From Arenibacter sp. F26102 (lineage in GTDB: Bacteria; Bacteroidota; Bacteroidia; Flavobacteriales; Flavobacteriaceae), in contig NZ_JALKBC010000019.1 in assembly GCF_023015865.1 (NCBI RefSeq), positions 1-56,951 of the forward strand: a stretch of 56,951 nt of DNA, read 5' to 3'. Position 1 is the stretch's first letter. Every line of letters begins with the position of its first letter. The translations under genes and the position numbers were made by a program. This document shows, in pieces, positions 44,280-53,086 of this stretch. A model generated the notes under the pieces. That model saw only the letters and a list, made by a program, of their open reading frames with translations. It was not told the origin of the DNA and did not search any database.

Positions 44280-45998
44280 ATGCGCTGGACCATTAAACCA
44301 AAACCCGAACAAGCACAAATAGATGCCTTAGCGACTACGCTACAGGTAGAGCAATTGGTAGCTCAATTATTATTGCAGCGTGGCATTACCAACTATGAAG
44401 ATGCCAAGAGGTTTTTTAGACCACAGCTTTCGCACTTGCACGATCCCTTTTTAATGAAGGATATGGACAAGGCTGTAGCACGGATAGAAAAGGCAATAAG
44501 CCAGAAGGAAAATATATTGGTATTTGGGGACTACGATGTTGATGGCACAACTGCAGTTGCCCTGGTTTCGTCCTATTTGGAAGACTCTTATCCAAACGTG
44601 GCCACCTATATCCCAGACCGCTACATTGAGGGTTATGGAGTTTCCTATCAAGGCATAGATTTTGCCGAGGACAATGGATTTTCCTTAATAATTGCTTTAG
44701 ATTGCGGAGTAAAAGCGATCGACAAAGTTGCCTATGCCAAGGAAAAAGGGATCGATTTTATTATTTGTGACCACCACAGGCCGGGAAAAACTTTGCCCGA
44801 TGCTGTAGCCGTTTTGGATCCAAAAAGAGCAGATTGCACTTATCCTTATGACGAACTGTGCGGCTGTGGGGTGGGATTTAAACTGATACAGGCGCTAGGT
44901 AGTAAAAAAGGGGAGACTACCGAGGATTTAATTCCGTATCTAGATTTGGTAGCTACCGCTATCGGGGCAGATATCGTCCCAATTACAGGGGAAAATAGGG
45001 TTATGGCCTATTGGGGGCTTCAGGTAATAAACCAAGAACCCAGGGTTGGATTTAAGGCCATTATCAATCAGATAAAAAAACAAGTCCTTACCATCACCGA
45101 TGTAGTGTTTATTATTGCACCGCGAATTAATGCCGCAGGTCGTATGGAGCATGGGCAGCACGCGGTTAACCTCCTTAAAGAAACCGATTTGGAACGAGCG
45201 GAATTTTTTGCCGCAGAAATAGAGAAATACAATACGGACCGAAGAAATCTGGATCAAGAAATTGCAAAGGAAGCTCTACTTCAGATTCAAGAAAATAAGG
45301 AAGAAGAAGGTTTTACCTCGGTAGTCTATAAGGAAACCTGGCATAAGGGAGTGATCGGAATTGTTGCCTCGCGACTAATTGAAACATATTACAGACCCAC
45401 TTTGGTTTTTACAAAGAGCGGCAACAAATTGGCGGCATCTGCAAGATCTATTAAAGGTTTCGATGTGTATGAAGCCTTGGAGGGCTGCTCGGAAACCATT
45501 GAACAATTTGGAGGACACATGTATGCCGCGGGACTTACCCTTCTTGAGGAAAATTACGAAGCCTTTAAAGCTAAATTTGAGGAAGTGGTTTCCAATACCA
45601 TGGACCCCAATTTACTATCACCCGAAATTATGGTGGATGCCATAATTAGCTTAGATCAAATTACCCCTAAATTAATGCGGATCATAAAACAATTTGCCCC
45701 TTTTGGACCAGGAAATTTGACTCCAGTCTTTATGGCAGAAAATCTTAAGGATACTGGTTACGCAAAAGTAGTTGGCCAGGAGGGAAAACATCTAAAATGT
45801 AAACTTTTTGATAAAAATAGTGGCTCCAAAAGGGCTTCAATTGATGCAATTGGATTTAATTTAGGTCAGAATTTACCCACAATTACGAATACATCAGTAA
45901 GTGCCGTTTTTTCTTTGGATGAAAACGAATGGCAGGGAAGTATATCACTTCAAATGAAGTTAAGGGACTTAAAAGAGCACATTAGTTATCAATATTAA
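44280..45998 (+). CDS. recJ: Single-stranded-DNA-specific exonuclease RecJ
   Basis: 572 aa. 5'-3' exonuclease of recombination and repair. DHH-family motifs: FGDYDVDGTTA (D84, D86, D88), CDHHRPG (about 160-166), IAPRINAAGRM and, in the DHHA1 domain, GGHMYAAGLTL; the C-terminal OB-fold region is complete. Rightward, 24 nt after the T9SS-like scrap, and followed by a 155-bp gap before the convergent LpxH-like gene. Confidence 0.96.
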   Translation: MRWTIKPKPEQAQIDALATTLQVEQLVAQLLLQRGITNYEDAKRFFRPQLSHLHDPFLMKDMDKAVARIEKAISQKENILVFGDYDVDGTTAVALVSSYLEDSYPNVATYIPDRYIEGYGVSYQGIDFAEDNGFSLIIALDCGVKAIDKVAYAKEKGIDFIICDHHRPGKTLPDAVAVLDPKRADCTYPYDELCGCGVGFKLIQALGSKKGETTEDLIPYLDLVATAIGADIVPITGENRVMAYWGLQVINQEPRVGFKAIINQIKKQVLTITDVVFIIAPRINAAGRMEHGQHAVNLLKETDLERAEFFAAEIEKYNTDRRNLDQEIAKEALLQIQENKEEEGFTSVVYKETWHKGVIGIVASRLIETYYRPTLVFTKSGNKLAASARSIKGFDVYEALEGCSETIEQFGGHMYAAGLTLLEENYEAFKAKFEEVVSNTMDPNLLSPEIMVDAIISLDQITPKLMRIIKQFAPFGPGNLTPVFMAENLKDTGYAKVVGQEGKHLKCKLFDKNSGSKRASIDAIGFNLGQNLPTITNTSVSAVFSLDENEWQGSISLQMKLRDLKEHISYQY

Positions 45999-46153
45999 AT
46001 TATTAATAACTTTTAATTATTAATAAATACTATCGTTAACAGGCCCTGATTGCAAACTACAGTAAGAAATAGGCTACAATTATTTTTGTTTGACCCAACT
46101 TTACCATTTTTTCAATTTTCGTTACAGTTTCTTTTAAAAGCACCCTTCTAATT

Positions 46154-46930
46154 TCAGCTTACAGTGGCCTCAAATTTTTTCAGGGACAAGGTAGAACCAT
46201 CAAATTCGCCATAGGTAAAATAAGAAATCCAATCGCCCAAATTTACATAGGTAGATTGATCGTTCAAGGAGATTTCCAAAGGCAGGTGCCGATGCCCAAA
46301 AACGAAATAATCATAGTGCTGCTGCTCCAATTTCCGCTTGCAATATTGCACCAACCATTCGTTTTCCTCCCCTAGAAATTTAATATCCTCATCGCCCGAA
46401 ATCATTTTGTTCTTTACGGAAAGATATTGAGCCAATTTTACACCAAAATCTGGATGTAACCAATTGTAAAGCCATTTGGAAACCGGATTGGTGAAGACTT
46501 TTTTCATTCGCTTATATCCCTTGTCACCAGGTCCCAGACCATCACCATGCCCTATTAAAAAAGATGTTCCGTTTAAAAGAAAGGACTCTGGTCTATGAAA
46601 TACGGGAATATTCAACTCATCTTCAAAATATCCGTTCATCCATAAATCATGGTTGCCCACAAAATAATAAACGGGAATCCCCGAATCGGTAATTTCCGCA
46701 AGTTTACCCAACGTTCGTGTAAATCCCTTAGGCACCACCGTCTTATATTCGAACCAAAAATCGAACAGATCTCCAAGGAGAAAAATAGCGGCAGCATCCT
46801 GTTTTATGATATCCAACCATGCCACAAACTTTTTTTCGCGAGGAAAACTGAGGTCTTTGGTAGGAGCTCCCAAATGATTATCACTGGAGAAGTAAATCTT
46901 TTTGCCCTTGGGAACGTCAATAGTTTTCAT
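46154..46930 (-). CDS. UDP-2,3-diacylglucosamine hydrolase (LpxH-like)
   Basis: 258 aa calcineurin-like phosphoesterase. Metal-binding motifs: SSDNHLGAP, LLGDLFDFWFEY, VGNHDLWM, HGDG and FGHRHLP. This order and spacing match LpxH, which cleaves UDP-2,3-diacylglucosamine to lipid X in lipid A synthesis. It lacks a signal peptide, consistent with a peripheral cytoplasmic enzyme. The queD/PTPS-like gene lies 11 bp upstream in the same direction. Confidence 0.87.
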   Translation of the reverse strand: MKTIDVPKGKKIYFSSDNHLGAPTKDLSFPREKKFVAWLDIIKQDAAAIFLLGDLFDFWFEYKTVVPKGFTRTLGKLAEITDSGIPVYYFVGNHDLWMNGYFEDELNIPVFHRPESFLLNGTSFLIGHGDGLGPGDKGYKRMKKVFTNPVSKWLYNWLHPDFGVKLAQYLSVKNKMISGDEDIKFLGEENEWLVQYCKRKLEQQHYDYFVFGHRHLPLEISLNDQSTYVNLGDWISYFTYGEFDGSTLSLKKFEATVS

Positions 46931-46941
46931 TCTGGGCCTTT

Positions 46942-47391
46942 TTAATTATCAGAAGCATACCATTCTGCAAAGGAGGTATCGGTTTCTTGAAGCTTAAGAG
47001 AATGTAAGCTGATATTTTTCGGCAATCTGGCCATAATTTTATCTGCAAAATCCAAAACCATATTTTCACTTGTAGGCTGGTAATCGGCCAATATTACATT
47101 GTGCCCCCTATCCGTTAATTCTTGGGCCAATTCCACATGGGGTGTATTTTTGTTAAAAACCGTGGCATGATCAAATTGGTCCACAATTTCTTCCTTGACA
47201 ATTTTCTTTAAATCCCCAAAATCTATAACCATTCCCAATTTAACATGGGCCGTATCTGTAATGGGCCGGCCAATTACGGTTACGGAAAGTTTATAACTGT
47301 GGCCATGTACATTTCTACATTTCCCGTCATAACCGTACAATGCATGTCCAGTTTCAAAATTAAACTGTTTGGTAATCCGAATGTTGCCCAT
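46942..47391 (-). CDS. 6-pyruvoyl-tetrahydropterin synthase / 6-carboxytetrahydropterin synthase (QueD family)
   Basis: 149 aa. Zinc histidines H16, H29 and H31 are in FETGHALYG and NVHGHSYKL, and the catalytic cysteine is C25 in GKCRNVHGH. The bacterial family mostly supplies queuosine synthesis (QueD), although some act in biopterin pathways. It lies 11 bp before the LpxH-like gene on the same strand. No other queuosine genes are in the window. Confidence 0.87.
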   Translation of the reverse strand: MGNIRITKQFNFETGHALYGYDGKCRNVHGHSYKLSVTVIGRPITDTAHVKLGMVIDFGDLKKIVKEEIVDQFDHATVFNKNTPHVELAQELTDRGHNVILADYQPTSENMVLDFADKIMARLPKNISLHSLKLQETDTSFAEWYASDN

Positions 47392-47431
47392 AATATTTAT
47401 TTGGACTGCAAAGGTAATTTATTCTTGGAAA

Positions 47432-48640
47432 CTAATCGTTGAGCACGGGTTGTGTCCAAGCTGATTCATATTTTATATCCTCAATTGGATTTTCTTGAAG
47501 TTTTGAAGAAGTAATTTTACTTCTAACAAAGAGAATATCGTCTGTTATTTCAAAATTGGCGGTATTAGCTTCAACAGATTTCAACTCCTTGACTTCTGTT
47601 TCCCCTTTAAGGCAGCCAAGAAAGCTTATGGTATATTTAACTCCTGTTTCCGGCTCTACTTCCACCTTCAAATTTTTCTTTCCAGACTCCAAGGCTTTGA
47701 GTGTAACCCCGGTTGTAGAATAAAAATTCCCCTTTTCCATGGCCTCTATTAATGAAGGCGCGGACAAGGTGTCGGCCTGCACCATCACCCAACCCCTGCC
47801 GGAATTACTCCATTTATGTCCCATCTTATGGTAATTGTGCGAGTCATCTGTTGCCAAACCATACATAATGGGCTTTTTACTTTCGATATAGGAAATATTA
47901 ATCTGGTCCCACATTTCCTCTGTAGAAATATGAGTTGAATCTCCCATATTGTGAACCATGGGATGACCGTTATACACCTCAAAAAAACGCTCTCCCTTTA
48001 AAGATATCATATCTTCCAAGCTTATACTGTAAAAAAAGTTGGGGTGATTAATATGGGGCATAATTGGCACTCCCGTTTCTTTACGTTGTTTAAGTACAGC
48101 GTTTAGATTGTTTTGCATGACATCGGATATACTGTTGCCTCCCTGGGGATCTATCTTTTCCTGAATATTGGTTGCATTCATATGAACGTGCTTGTCCTCA
48201 TATCTGTCCGTAATTTCCTCCGAATGAATCACCAAAAATTCTCCCGCCTTTTCAAACAGATTGCTATATTCCGCATAGGTCTTTAATTTCACCTCCACTT
48301 TTCCTGAGTCCATTTTATAATCTACCCAATCCTCACCATAGGTTTCCAAATATTTCCTAAAGCTATTTTGATAAATGGAATCCTCCCGAACCTTTATCCA
48401 CTTCTCCTCCATGGAAATGGTATTATGATCGGATAGGGCTATAAATTGATAGTCGTTGGACTTGTACCAATCCAAAATAGTCTCAGGAAACTCGTCCCCA
48501 TCACTCCAAAACGAATGGGTATGCAAATTTCCCTTATACCACCTTTTATTCCCGGTTTTATCCGCGCTTTTATTATCATCTCCACAACTTCCCAGTACGA
48601 AAGCTATAGTCAACAAAATGGACGGCAAAATGTATTTCAT
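47432..48640 (-). CDS. PHP-domain lipoprotein (metal-dependent phosphoesterase)
   Basis: 402 aa from the ATG at 48640; ten extra codons upstream are possible but would spoil the signal. MKYILPSILLTIAFVLGSC is a lipoprotein signal with C19 as lipid site. The PHP fold is clear: GNLHTHSFWSDG, ALSDHNT, HSEEIT, HVHMNATN, MPHINHP and TDDSHNY supply metal ligands. Secreted PHP lipoproteins in Bacteroidota are presumed phosphoesterases of unknown substrate. It precedes queD (40-bp gap) and diverges from the oxygenase gene. Confidence 0.85.
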   Translation of the reverse strand: MKYILPSILLTIAFVLGSCGDDNKSADKTGNKRWYKGNLHTHSFWSDGDEFPETILDWYKSNDYQFIALSDHNTISMEEKWIKVREDSIYQNSFRKYLETYGEDWVDYKMDSGKVEVKLKTYAEYSNLFEKAGEFLVIHSEEITDRYEDKHVHMNATNIQEKIDPQGGNSISDVMQNNLNAVLKQRKETGVPIMPHINHPNFFYSISLEDMISLKGERFFEVYNGHPMVHNMGDSTHISTEEMWDQINISYIESKKPIMYGLATDDSHNYHKMGHKWSNSGRGWVMVQADTLSAPSLIEAMEKGNFYSTTGVTLKALESGKKNLKVEVEPETGVKYTISFLGCLKGETEVKELKSVEANTANFEITDDILFVRSKITSSKLQENPIEDIKYESAWTQPVLND

Positions 48641-48802
48641 ATATTCAGTTGTTTGGTATTTGAATTTCAAAAGTTAATGAAAAAGTATTAGAAATCAGGT
48701 ATTAAGCCTAAAATGGATCATAAACATTATCTTCATACCATAGATGGTTTGCGAAGTTTTTATAGACTTAGCGCATTATGTAAAACCAATCCTATTTTCA
48801 TC

Positions 48803-48810
48803 TATTTTTG
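48803..48810 (+). promoter_or_regulatory. Promoter -7 box of the 2OG-Fe(II) oxygenase gene
   Basis: TATTTTTG matches TAnnTTTG exactly. Transcription would begin near 48817, leaving a leader of fewer than 20 nt before the TTG start at 48835. Confidence 0.5.
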
Positions 48811-48834
48811 CCCGATTTTTAAAACGACATTAAC

Positions 48835-49479
48835 TTGGTAGAACTTTTTGAGCAATTGGAATTTAAGGAGAATCCACTTTTCGAAAAAGTGATCGAGGAT
48901 ATCCTAATTCAGAAATACAGTATTGTCGACGATTTTTTCTCGATGGAAGAAGTAGCCCAATTACGGGGTTCCCTACTTGACAAATACGAAGAGGACGAGT
49001 TTAAAAAAGCCGCTATTGGAAATCGCTTGAACGAATTGATCATAAAGGCGATCCGTGGGGATTTTATTCTATGGATGGATGAGAAAAGTAATGATGTTCT
49101 GGAACAACAATTTTTCTTAAAAATAAATGAGCTTGCAAATTATCTGAACAAGACCTGTTTTATGGGAATAATGTTCAAAGAATTCCACTATGCCATTTAT
49201 CCGGAGGGTACTTTTTATAAGAGACATTTGGATACTTTTCAAAACGACGACCGCCGCAAACTATCCATGGTCTGTTATTTGAATGAACCAGACTGGGTAG
49301 CTGAAAAAGATGGTGGTGAATTGGTACTTTATCTACCTACGGAAAATGGCGAAGAGGCAAAACACATCACCCCATTTCCTGGACGTGTAGTAATTTTTGA
49401 AAGTCAGGAATTGGAGCATGAAGTAAAACCTGCACATCGTGAGCGCCTTAGTATCACAGGGTGGTTAAAAACCAGATAG
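48835..49479 (+). CDS. 2OG-Fe(II) oxygenase (prolyl 4-hydroxylase-like)
   Basis: 214 aa. The double-stranded beta-helix holds the iron triad H131, D133 (KRHLDTF) and H195 (ELEHEVKP), and R204 as 2-oxoglutarate anchor. The pattern YPEGTFYKRHLD...GGELVLYLP...PGRVVIFES is that of prolyl 4-hydroxylase-type oxygenases, whose bacterial targets include EF-Tu and ribosomal proteins. The open frame has no ATG; a stop at 48820 leaves TTG at 48835 (or a rarer ATT at 48829) as start. The substrate is not known. Confidence 0.82.
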   Translation: MVELFEQLEFKENPLFEKVIEDILIQKYSIVDDFFSMEEVAQLRGSLLDKYEEDEFKKAAIGNRLNELIIKAIRGDFILWMDEKSNDVLEQQFFLKINELANYLNKTCFMGIMFKEFHYAIYPEGTFYKRHLDTFQNDDRRKLSMVCYLNEPDWVAEKDGGELVLYLPTENGEEAKHITPFPGRVVIFESQELEHEVKPAHRERLSITGWLKTR

Positions 49480-49484
49480 TCTAC

Positions 49485-49598
49485 TTACCTTTTATATTTT
49501 CTATTATTTTTAATTCGATTAACGAAATAAACCACAAGTAAAACTAGGGCTAATAGAGGGAAAACAAAGTTCCCGTTTAAGAACGATAAAATATCCAT
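49485..49598 (-). CDS. 37-aa single-helix membrane peptide
   Basis: ATG at 49598, stop at 49485. The peptide has one clear membrane helix (FVFPLLALVLLVVYFV) followed by a very basic tail (NRIKNNRKYKR), the classic pattern of a small inner-membrane protein. It lies 39 bp downstream of the DUF4199 gene on the same strand. Family unknown; support rests on the coding pattern and clean topology. Confidence 0.45.
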   Translation of the reverse strand: MDILSFLNGNFVFPLLALVLLVVYFVNRIKNNRKYKR

Positions 49599-49637
49599 TG
49601 TAAAAGTTTAAAAAAATAAAACGGTCATCAAGTTCGG

Positions 49638-50114
49638 TTATTGTCTCTTCACAAAAAAAGCCACAATTGCCGAGGTAACGATCCCCATGGTCAATGCGCC
49701 AAAAACACCCTGAATCACATAACTTTTCAGACTAAAATAACTTTCGGCAGCTTCTTGGGTCATTTTACCCGAATCCACGGCGAACTTAATAATATTTGTA
49801 AAATATTCAGGAGTAATAAAGGTACTGGTTATATATTGGGTCAGCGGACTTAATAAAGAGATGATTACACTTAAAATGATACCACTGATAAATCCCTGTT
49901 TCCAGTTCATTTTCCCATTATAGTCCACTTTTCTTTTGTCCAAAAGTGCCAAGACGTATACTGTGATGGCTATGATCGCAAAAAAGTTGGTATATATAGC
50001 GTGTTTTTCTATAAGCACGTCATGCCAACCCATAGATTTCTCAAAGGCCATCCAAAGTAGGGTAGCCAGTGAAAAAATAATGGCCCATTTAATTTCAATA
50101 CGGAACTTGCTCAT
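49638..50114 (-). CDS. DUF4199 membrane protein
   Basis: 158 aa with four hydrophobic helices and the short motif KRKVDYNGKMNWKQGFISGI after the second helix, characteristic of the Bacteroidota DUF4199 family. In this family the helices surround a large polar loop, here TPEYFTNIIKFAVDSGKM. Inner-membrane, function unknown. It is 7 bp downstream of the enoyl-CoA hydratase gene, so probably co-transcribed. Confidence 0.85.
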   Translation of the reverse strand: MSKFRIEIKWAIIFSLATLLWMAFEKSMGWHDVLIEKHAIYTNFFAIIAITVYVLALLDKRKVDYNGKMNWKQGFISGIILSVIISLLSPLTQYITSTFITPEYFTNIIKFAVDSGKMTQEAAESYFSLKSYVIQGVFGALTMGIVTSAIVAFFVKRQ

Positions 50115-50121
50115 AATATTT

Positions 50122-50889
50122 CTATTTCTTAAATTTTGAGAGGGCGCTTTTGGTTTCTTCAGAAATGGCCAAACGACCTGTAATTTCGGCCCTGTTCGTC
50201 AATAGGGTGTCCCAATGACCAGTCCCTTCCCAAAGCACTTTCTTCCATTCCTGTAAGGCTTCCTGATTATAACTAGCCAATTTTTCAGTGAAAATTTCCA
50301 ACTCTTTGTCCATCTCCCCCATTTTATCATAAACCTTGGAAAACAAACCCTTTTCCTGTGCCCAATAGGCATTTTTCCATTCATTGGGTGATAGGGACAG
50401 TTCCGAGAGGCCAGCAAGACCTATTTTTCGCAGTACCGCTGGGGCAATTACCAATGGAGCTATCCCTATGGTGAGTTCGGATAAACGTATGGCCGCTGCC
50501 TCGCAGGCAAACACATAGTCACATGCCGATATAATTCCTACACCACCTCCTACCGCCTTACCTTGTACTCTTCCAACTATAAGCTTTTTACAAGTCCTCA
50601 TGGCATTGAGCAAATGGGCAAATCCGCTAAAGAATATTTTTCCTTCAGATAAAGTGCTCACTTCCACCAATTCATCAAAGGATGCTCCTGCACAAAAAGC
50701 CCTATCCCCTTCTGATTTCAATACTATTACAGAAACCTCGTCATTTACTGATAATTCCCCCAAAGTTGCGGTAAGTCTTTCCAAAAGTTCCACAACGAAT
50801 GAATTACTGGCAGGATGCCCAAATTCTACCGTAGCAACCCTATTTACAATGTTAGTATATAAACTTCCGTTTGATCGGGTAGTGCCCAT
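50122..50889 (-). CDS. Enoyl-CoA hydratase/isomerase family protein
   Basis: 255 aa crotonase-fold protein. The oxyanion-hole segments are visible: DRAFCAGASFDEL and GRVQGKAVGGGVGIISACDYVFA. The frame is open from 50931, but the ATG at 50889 (MGTTRSNGSLYTN) matches the usual start just before the first strand. A conserved catalytic Glu typical of hydratases is not obvious, so another acyl-CoA reaction is possible. Neighbours (DUF4199, MATE) do not reveal the pathway. Confidence 0.8.
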   Translation of the reverse strand: MGTTRSNGSLYTNIVNRVATVEFGHPASNSFVVELLERLTATLGELSVNDEVSVIVLKSEGDRAFCAGASFDELVEVSTLSEGKIFFSGFAHLLNAMRTCKKLIVGRVQGKAVGGGVGIISACDYVFACEAAAIRLSELTIGIAPLVIAPAVLRKIGLAGLSELSLSPNEWKNAYWAQEKGLFSKVYDKMGEMDKELEIFTEKLASYNQEALQEWKKVLWEGTGHWDTLLTNRAEITGRLAISEETKSALSKFKK

Positions 50890-50973
50890 ATTATTCTTGT
50901 TAGTTTTTATCCCTCCTAAATTTACGCCCATACCTGAAATTGTGGGTCAAAGTTTTATAGTGGTATTTCAAAA

Positions 50974-52308
50974 TTAAACGTTTTGAAGAAGCGGACGAAA
51001 CTTTCGTCTAAATTTCCATACCAATGCACCTCCCCTAATAAACATCCAAAGGGTAAATGAAAGCCAAATACCATAGAGCCCCCAACCAAGATATTTACCT
51101 ACAAAGAGCAAAGGAACAAAACCTATGAAGGTCGCGACCAGCAGGACATTCCTAAGATATTTCATTTCCCCCAGACCCTTAAATAGTCCGTCGAAAACAA
51201 AAGCCACCATATTCATGGGTACACCAAGGATTACGATAAAAAATATGGAATAGAAGGCTTGTAATACCGAAATGTCGTTTGAAAATATACTCCCTATGGG
51301 TCTATAGAATACGAAGCCTGCCACAACAAGAACTAAACTTATAACAAAACCGTACAACATTATTTTTTTGGCCAATTCCCAAAGTCCATCGTAGTTCTTG
51401 GCACCCAACAACTTACCTCCCATTATGTTCCCGGCGGCTCCATACCCATCAATAAAAAAAGCCGAAAAAAGCCAAAGGTTTATGGCAATGGTATGGGCCC
51501 CTATGTACTTGTCGCCCAAAGCGGTTGCTTCCCTTACCGCCAAAATCAAGGCCGTATTTAACGCCAGCGCCCTAACGAAAAGATTTAGGCTCATGACTAC
51601 CAATCTACCCAACTCTGGATGTAGGGGGAATTTAAGGGCTAGGCTGATATTTGTTTTAGTAACCAGCAATACAAATGCCATTAAAGCCATTATGCCCTGG
51701 GCAATTAAACTGGCCCAAGCCGCACCTTCCAAATACATAGGAGAAATAATGCCATCCACACCGTATACGAATACAAAGTCAAGGCCTATATTCAAAACTG
51801 CCCCCGTGATGGCGATCAACATGGGATAGTACGTATTCTGCAATCCTCGAAAAATACCCATTACGGCAAATACAAATAAGGTCAAAGGGAATCCCCAGAC
51901 CCGAATGGAGTAGTAAGAAATACAGAGCTCCAAGATTCTGCCTTTGGCATTGAGCAAAACAAATATTTCTTCCACAATAAAAATGGTAGAAAGGAGGATA
52001 ACAATACTCAATAGAATGTTTAAGAAAATAGCCTGTGCAGGGAGTGTTTTAACCCTGTCCAACTTCCCCGCGCCCAAGTATTGTGACAAAATTGCGGAAA
52101 TAGCGCTACGGGTTTGACCTAAAATCCATATCAACATAGACAAAAACGCGCCCACTATACCCGCTGCTGCCAAGGACTCCATCCCATCTTGAGGTATGTT
52201 GCCCACAATGGCAGTATCGGTAATGGATAGTAATGGTTCCGCAATACCTGCTATGGTAGCAGGAATGGCAAGATTATTAATAGTTTTAAAATTTATAACT
52301 GTCTTCAA
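50974..52308 (-). CDS. MATE-family multidrug/cation antiporter
   Basis: About 444 aa with 12 membrane helices in two halves. It starts INNLAIPATIAGIAEPLLSITDTAIVG, the typical MATE N-terminus, and resembles the DinF-like subgroup. It exports cationic drugs or metabolites in exchange for Na+ or H+. There is no ATG in the first part of the frame. The choice is TTG at 52308 (no overlap) or TTG at 52341 (22-bp overlap with the GNAT gene); 52308 gives MKTVINFKTINN and is preferred. Confidence 0.9.
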   Translation of the reverse strand: MKTVINFKTINNLAIPATIAGIAEPLLSITDTAIVGNIPQDGMESLAAAGIVGAFLSMLIWILGQTRSAISAILSQYLGAGKLDRVKTLPAQAIFLNILLSIVILLSTIFIVEEIFVLLNAKGRILELCISYYSIRVWGFPLTLFVFAVMGIFRGLQNTYYPMLIAITGAVLNIGLDFVFVYGVDGIISPMYLEGAAWASLIAQGIMALMAFVLLVTKTNISLALKFPLHPELGRLVVMSLNLFVRALALNTALILAVREATALGDKYIGAHTIAINLWLFSAFFIDGYGAAGNIMGGKLLGAKNYDGLWELAKKIMLYGFVISLVLVVAGFVFYRPIGSIFSNDISVLQAFYSIFFIVILGVPMNMVAFVFDGLFKGLGEMKYLRNVLLVATFIGFVPLLFVGKYLGWGLYGIWLSFTLWMFIRGGALVWKFRRKFRPLLQNV

Positions 52309-52319
52309 AAAGGAATGTT

Positions 52320-52820
52320 TTACAATATTAGTTCGTAACAATGAAAGGGAAATTGACTCTGTTTGGGGAAATAAATATCCCCAACGGTTTTGTAACCTCT
52401 AGCCGAATAGAATTTATTGTTGCGGCTATTTTTGCTAAAAGTATCAAGCCTTACGGATATATAACCCGCTTTCCGGGCATATTCCTCCGCAAAATCCATT
52501 AATTTCACAGCATGCCCTTTTTTTTGTTCATCTGGATGAACGGCCAACCGATGAATATAAATATTCCTTCCATTCGGAGTTAACCAGTTAATTGGATAAT
52601 ATTCAGAATCCATTAAGGTGGAGATAACTACTGATCCAATTAATTTTCCCTTTTCTTCCAAAACATAAAGTTCCTTTCGAGTAACATCCAACCAGAAAGC
52701 CTCTTGTGAAGGGTAATTTTCGTTCCATTGATAAATGCCCTGTTCTATCATATTATTGGCGCAGGCCTTGGTAATATTAAGAATGTCGGGAATTTCCAAT
52801 ATCTTTGCCAATCGAATCAT
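52320..52820 (-). CDS. GNAT-family N-acetyltransferase
   Basis: 166 aa. The acetyl-CoA pyrophosphate-binding segment RLAVHPDEQKKGHAVKLM and the following YISVRLDTFSKNSRNNKFYSARGYKTVGD form the GNAT core. Cytosolic; the amine acceptor is unknown. It lies directly upstream of the MATE gene on the same strand, and its stop overlaps or nearly touches that start, suggesting co-expression. Confidence 0.88.
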   Translation of the reverse strand: MIRLAKILEIPDILNITKACANNMIEQGIYQWNENYPSQEAFWLDVTRKELYVLEEKGKLIGSVVISTLMDSEYYPINWLTPNGRNIYIHRLAVHPDEQKKGHAVKLMDFAEEYARKAGYISVRLDTFSKNSRNNKFYSARGYKTVGDIYFPKQSQFPFHCYELIL

Positions 52821-53040
52821 GCACGGTTAATTTTAATTTGTAAATTTATGCTATTCATGAAGACATGAAGACTCGTGTCATGTAAGGGCACAACCATTTT
52901 ATTAACATTAACCAAAATTTTTATAACGCCATGTCTGACCAACAAACTAGTATAGGTGTTAAAAGCAATTATAACTAAACTTATGAAATAAGCCATAACG
53001 ATTTTGGATACCAACCGAAATAATTAATATGGCGAATTAC

Positions 53041-53058
53041 TCCCGATAGGTATCGGGA
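53041..53058. repeat. 18-bp palindrome TCCCGATA-GG-TATCGGGA upstream of the USP gene
   Basis: Perfect 8-bp arms with a 2-bp centre, ending 28 nt before the USP start codon. CCCGATA-type palindromes are, to my recollection, frequent in flavobacterial genomes, so it may be a dispersed repeat or an operator. Confidence 0.5.
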
Positions 53059-53086
53059 TGACCAATAATCAAATAAAAATAAGCAG

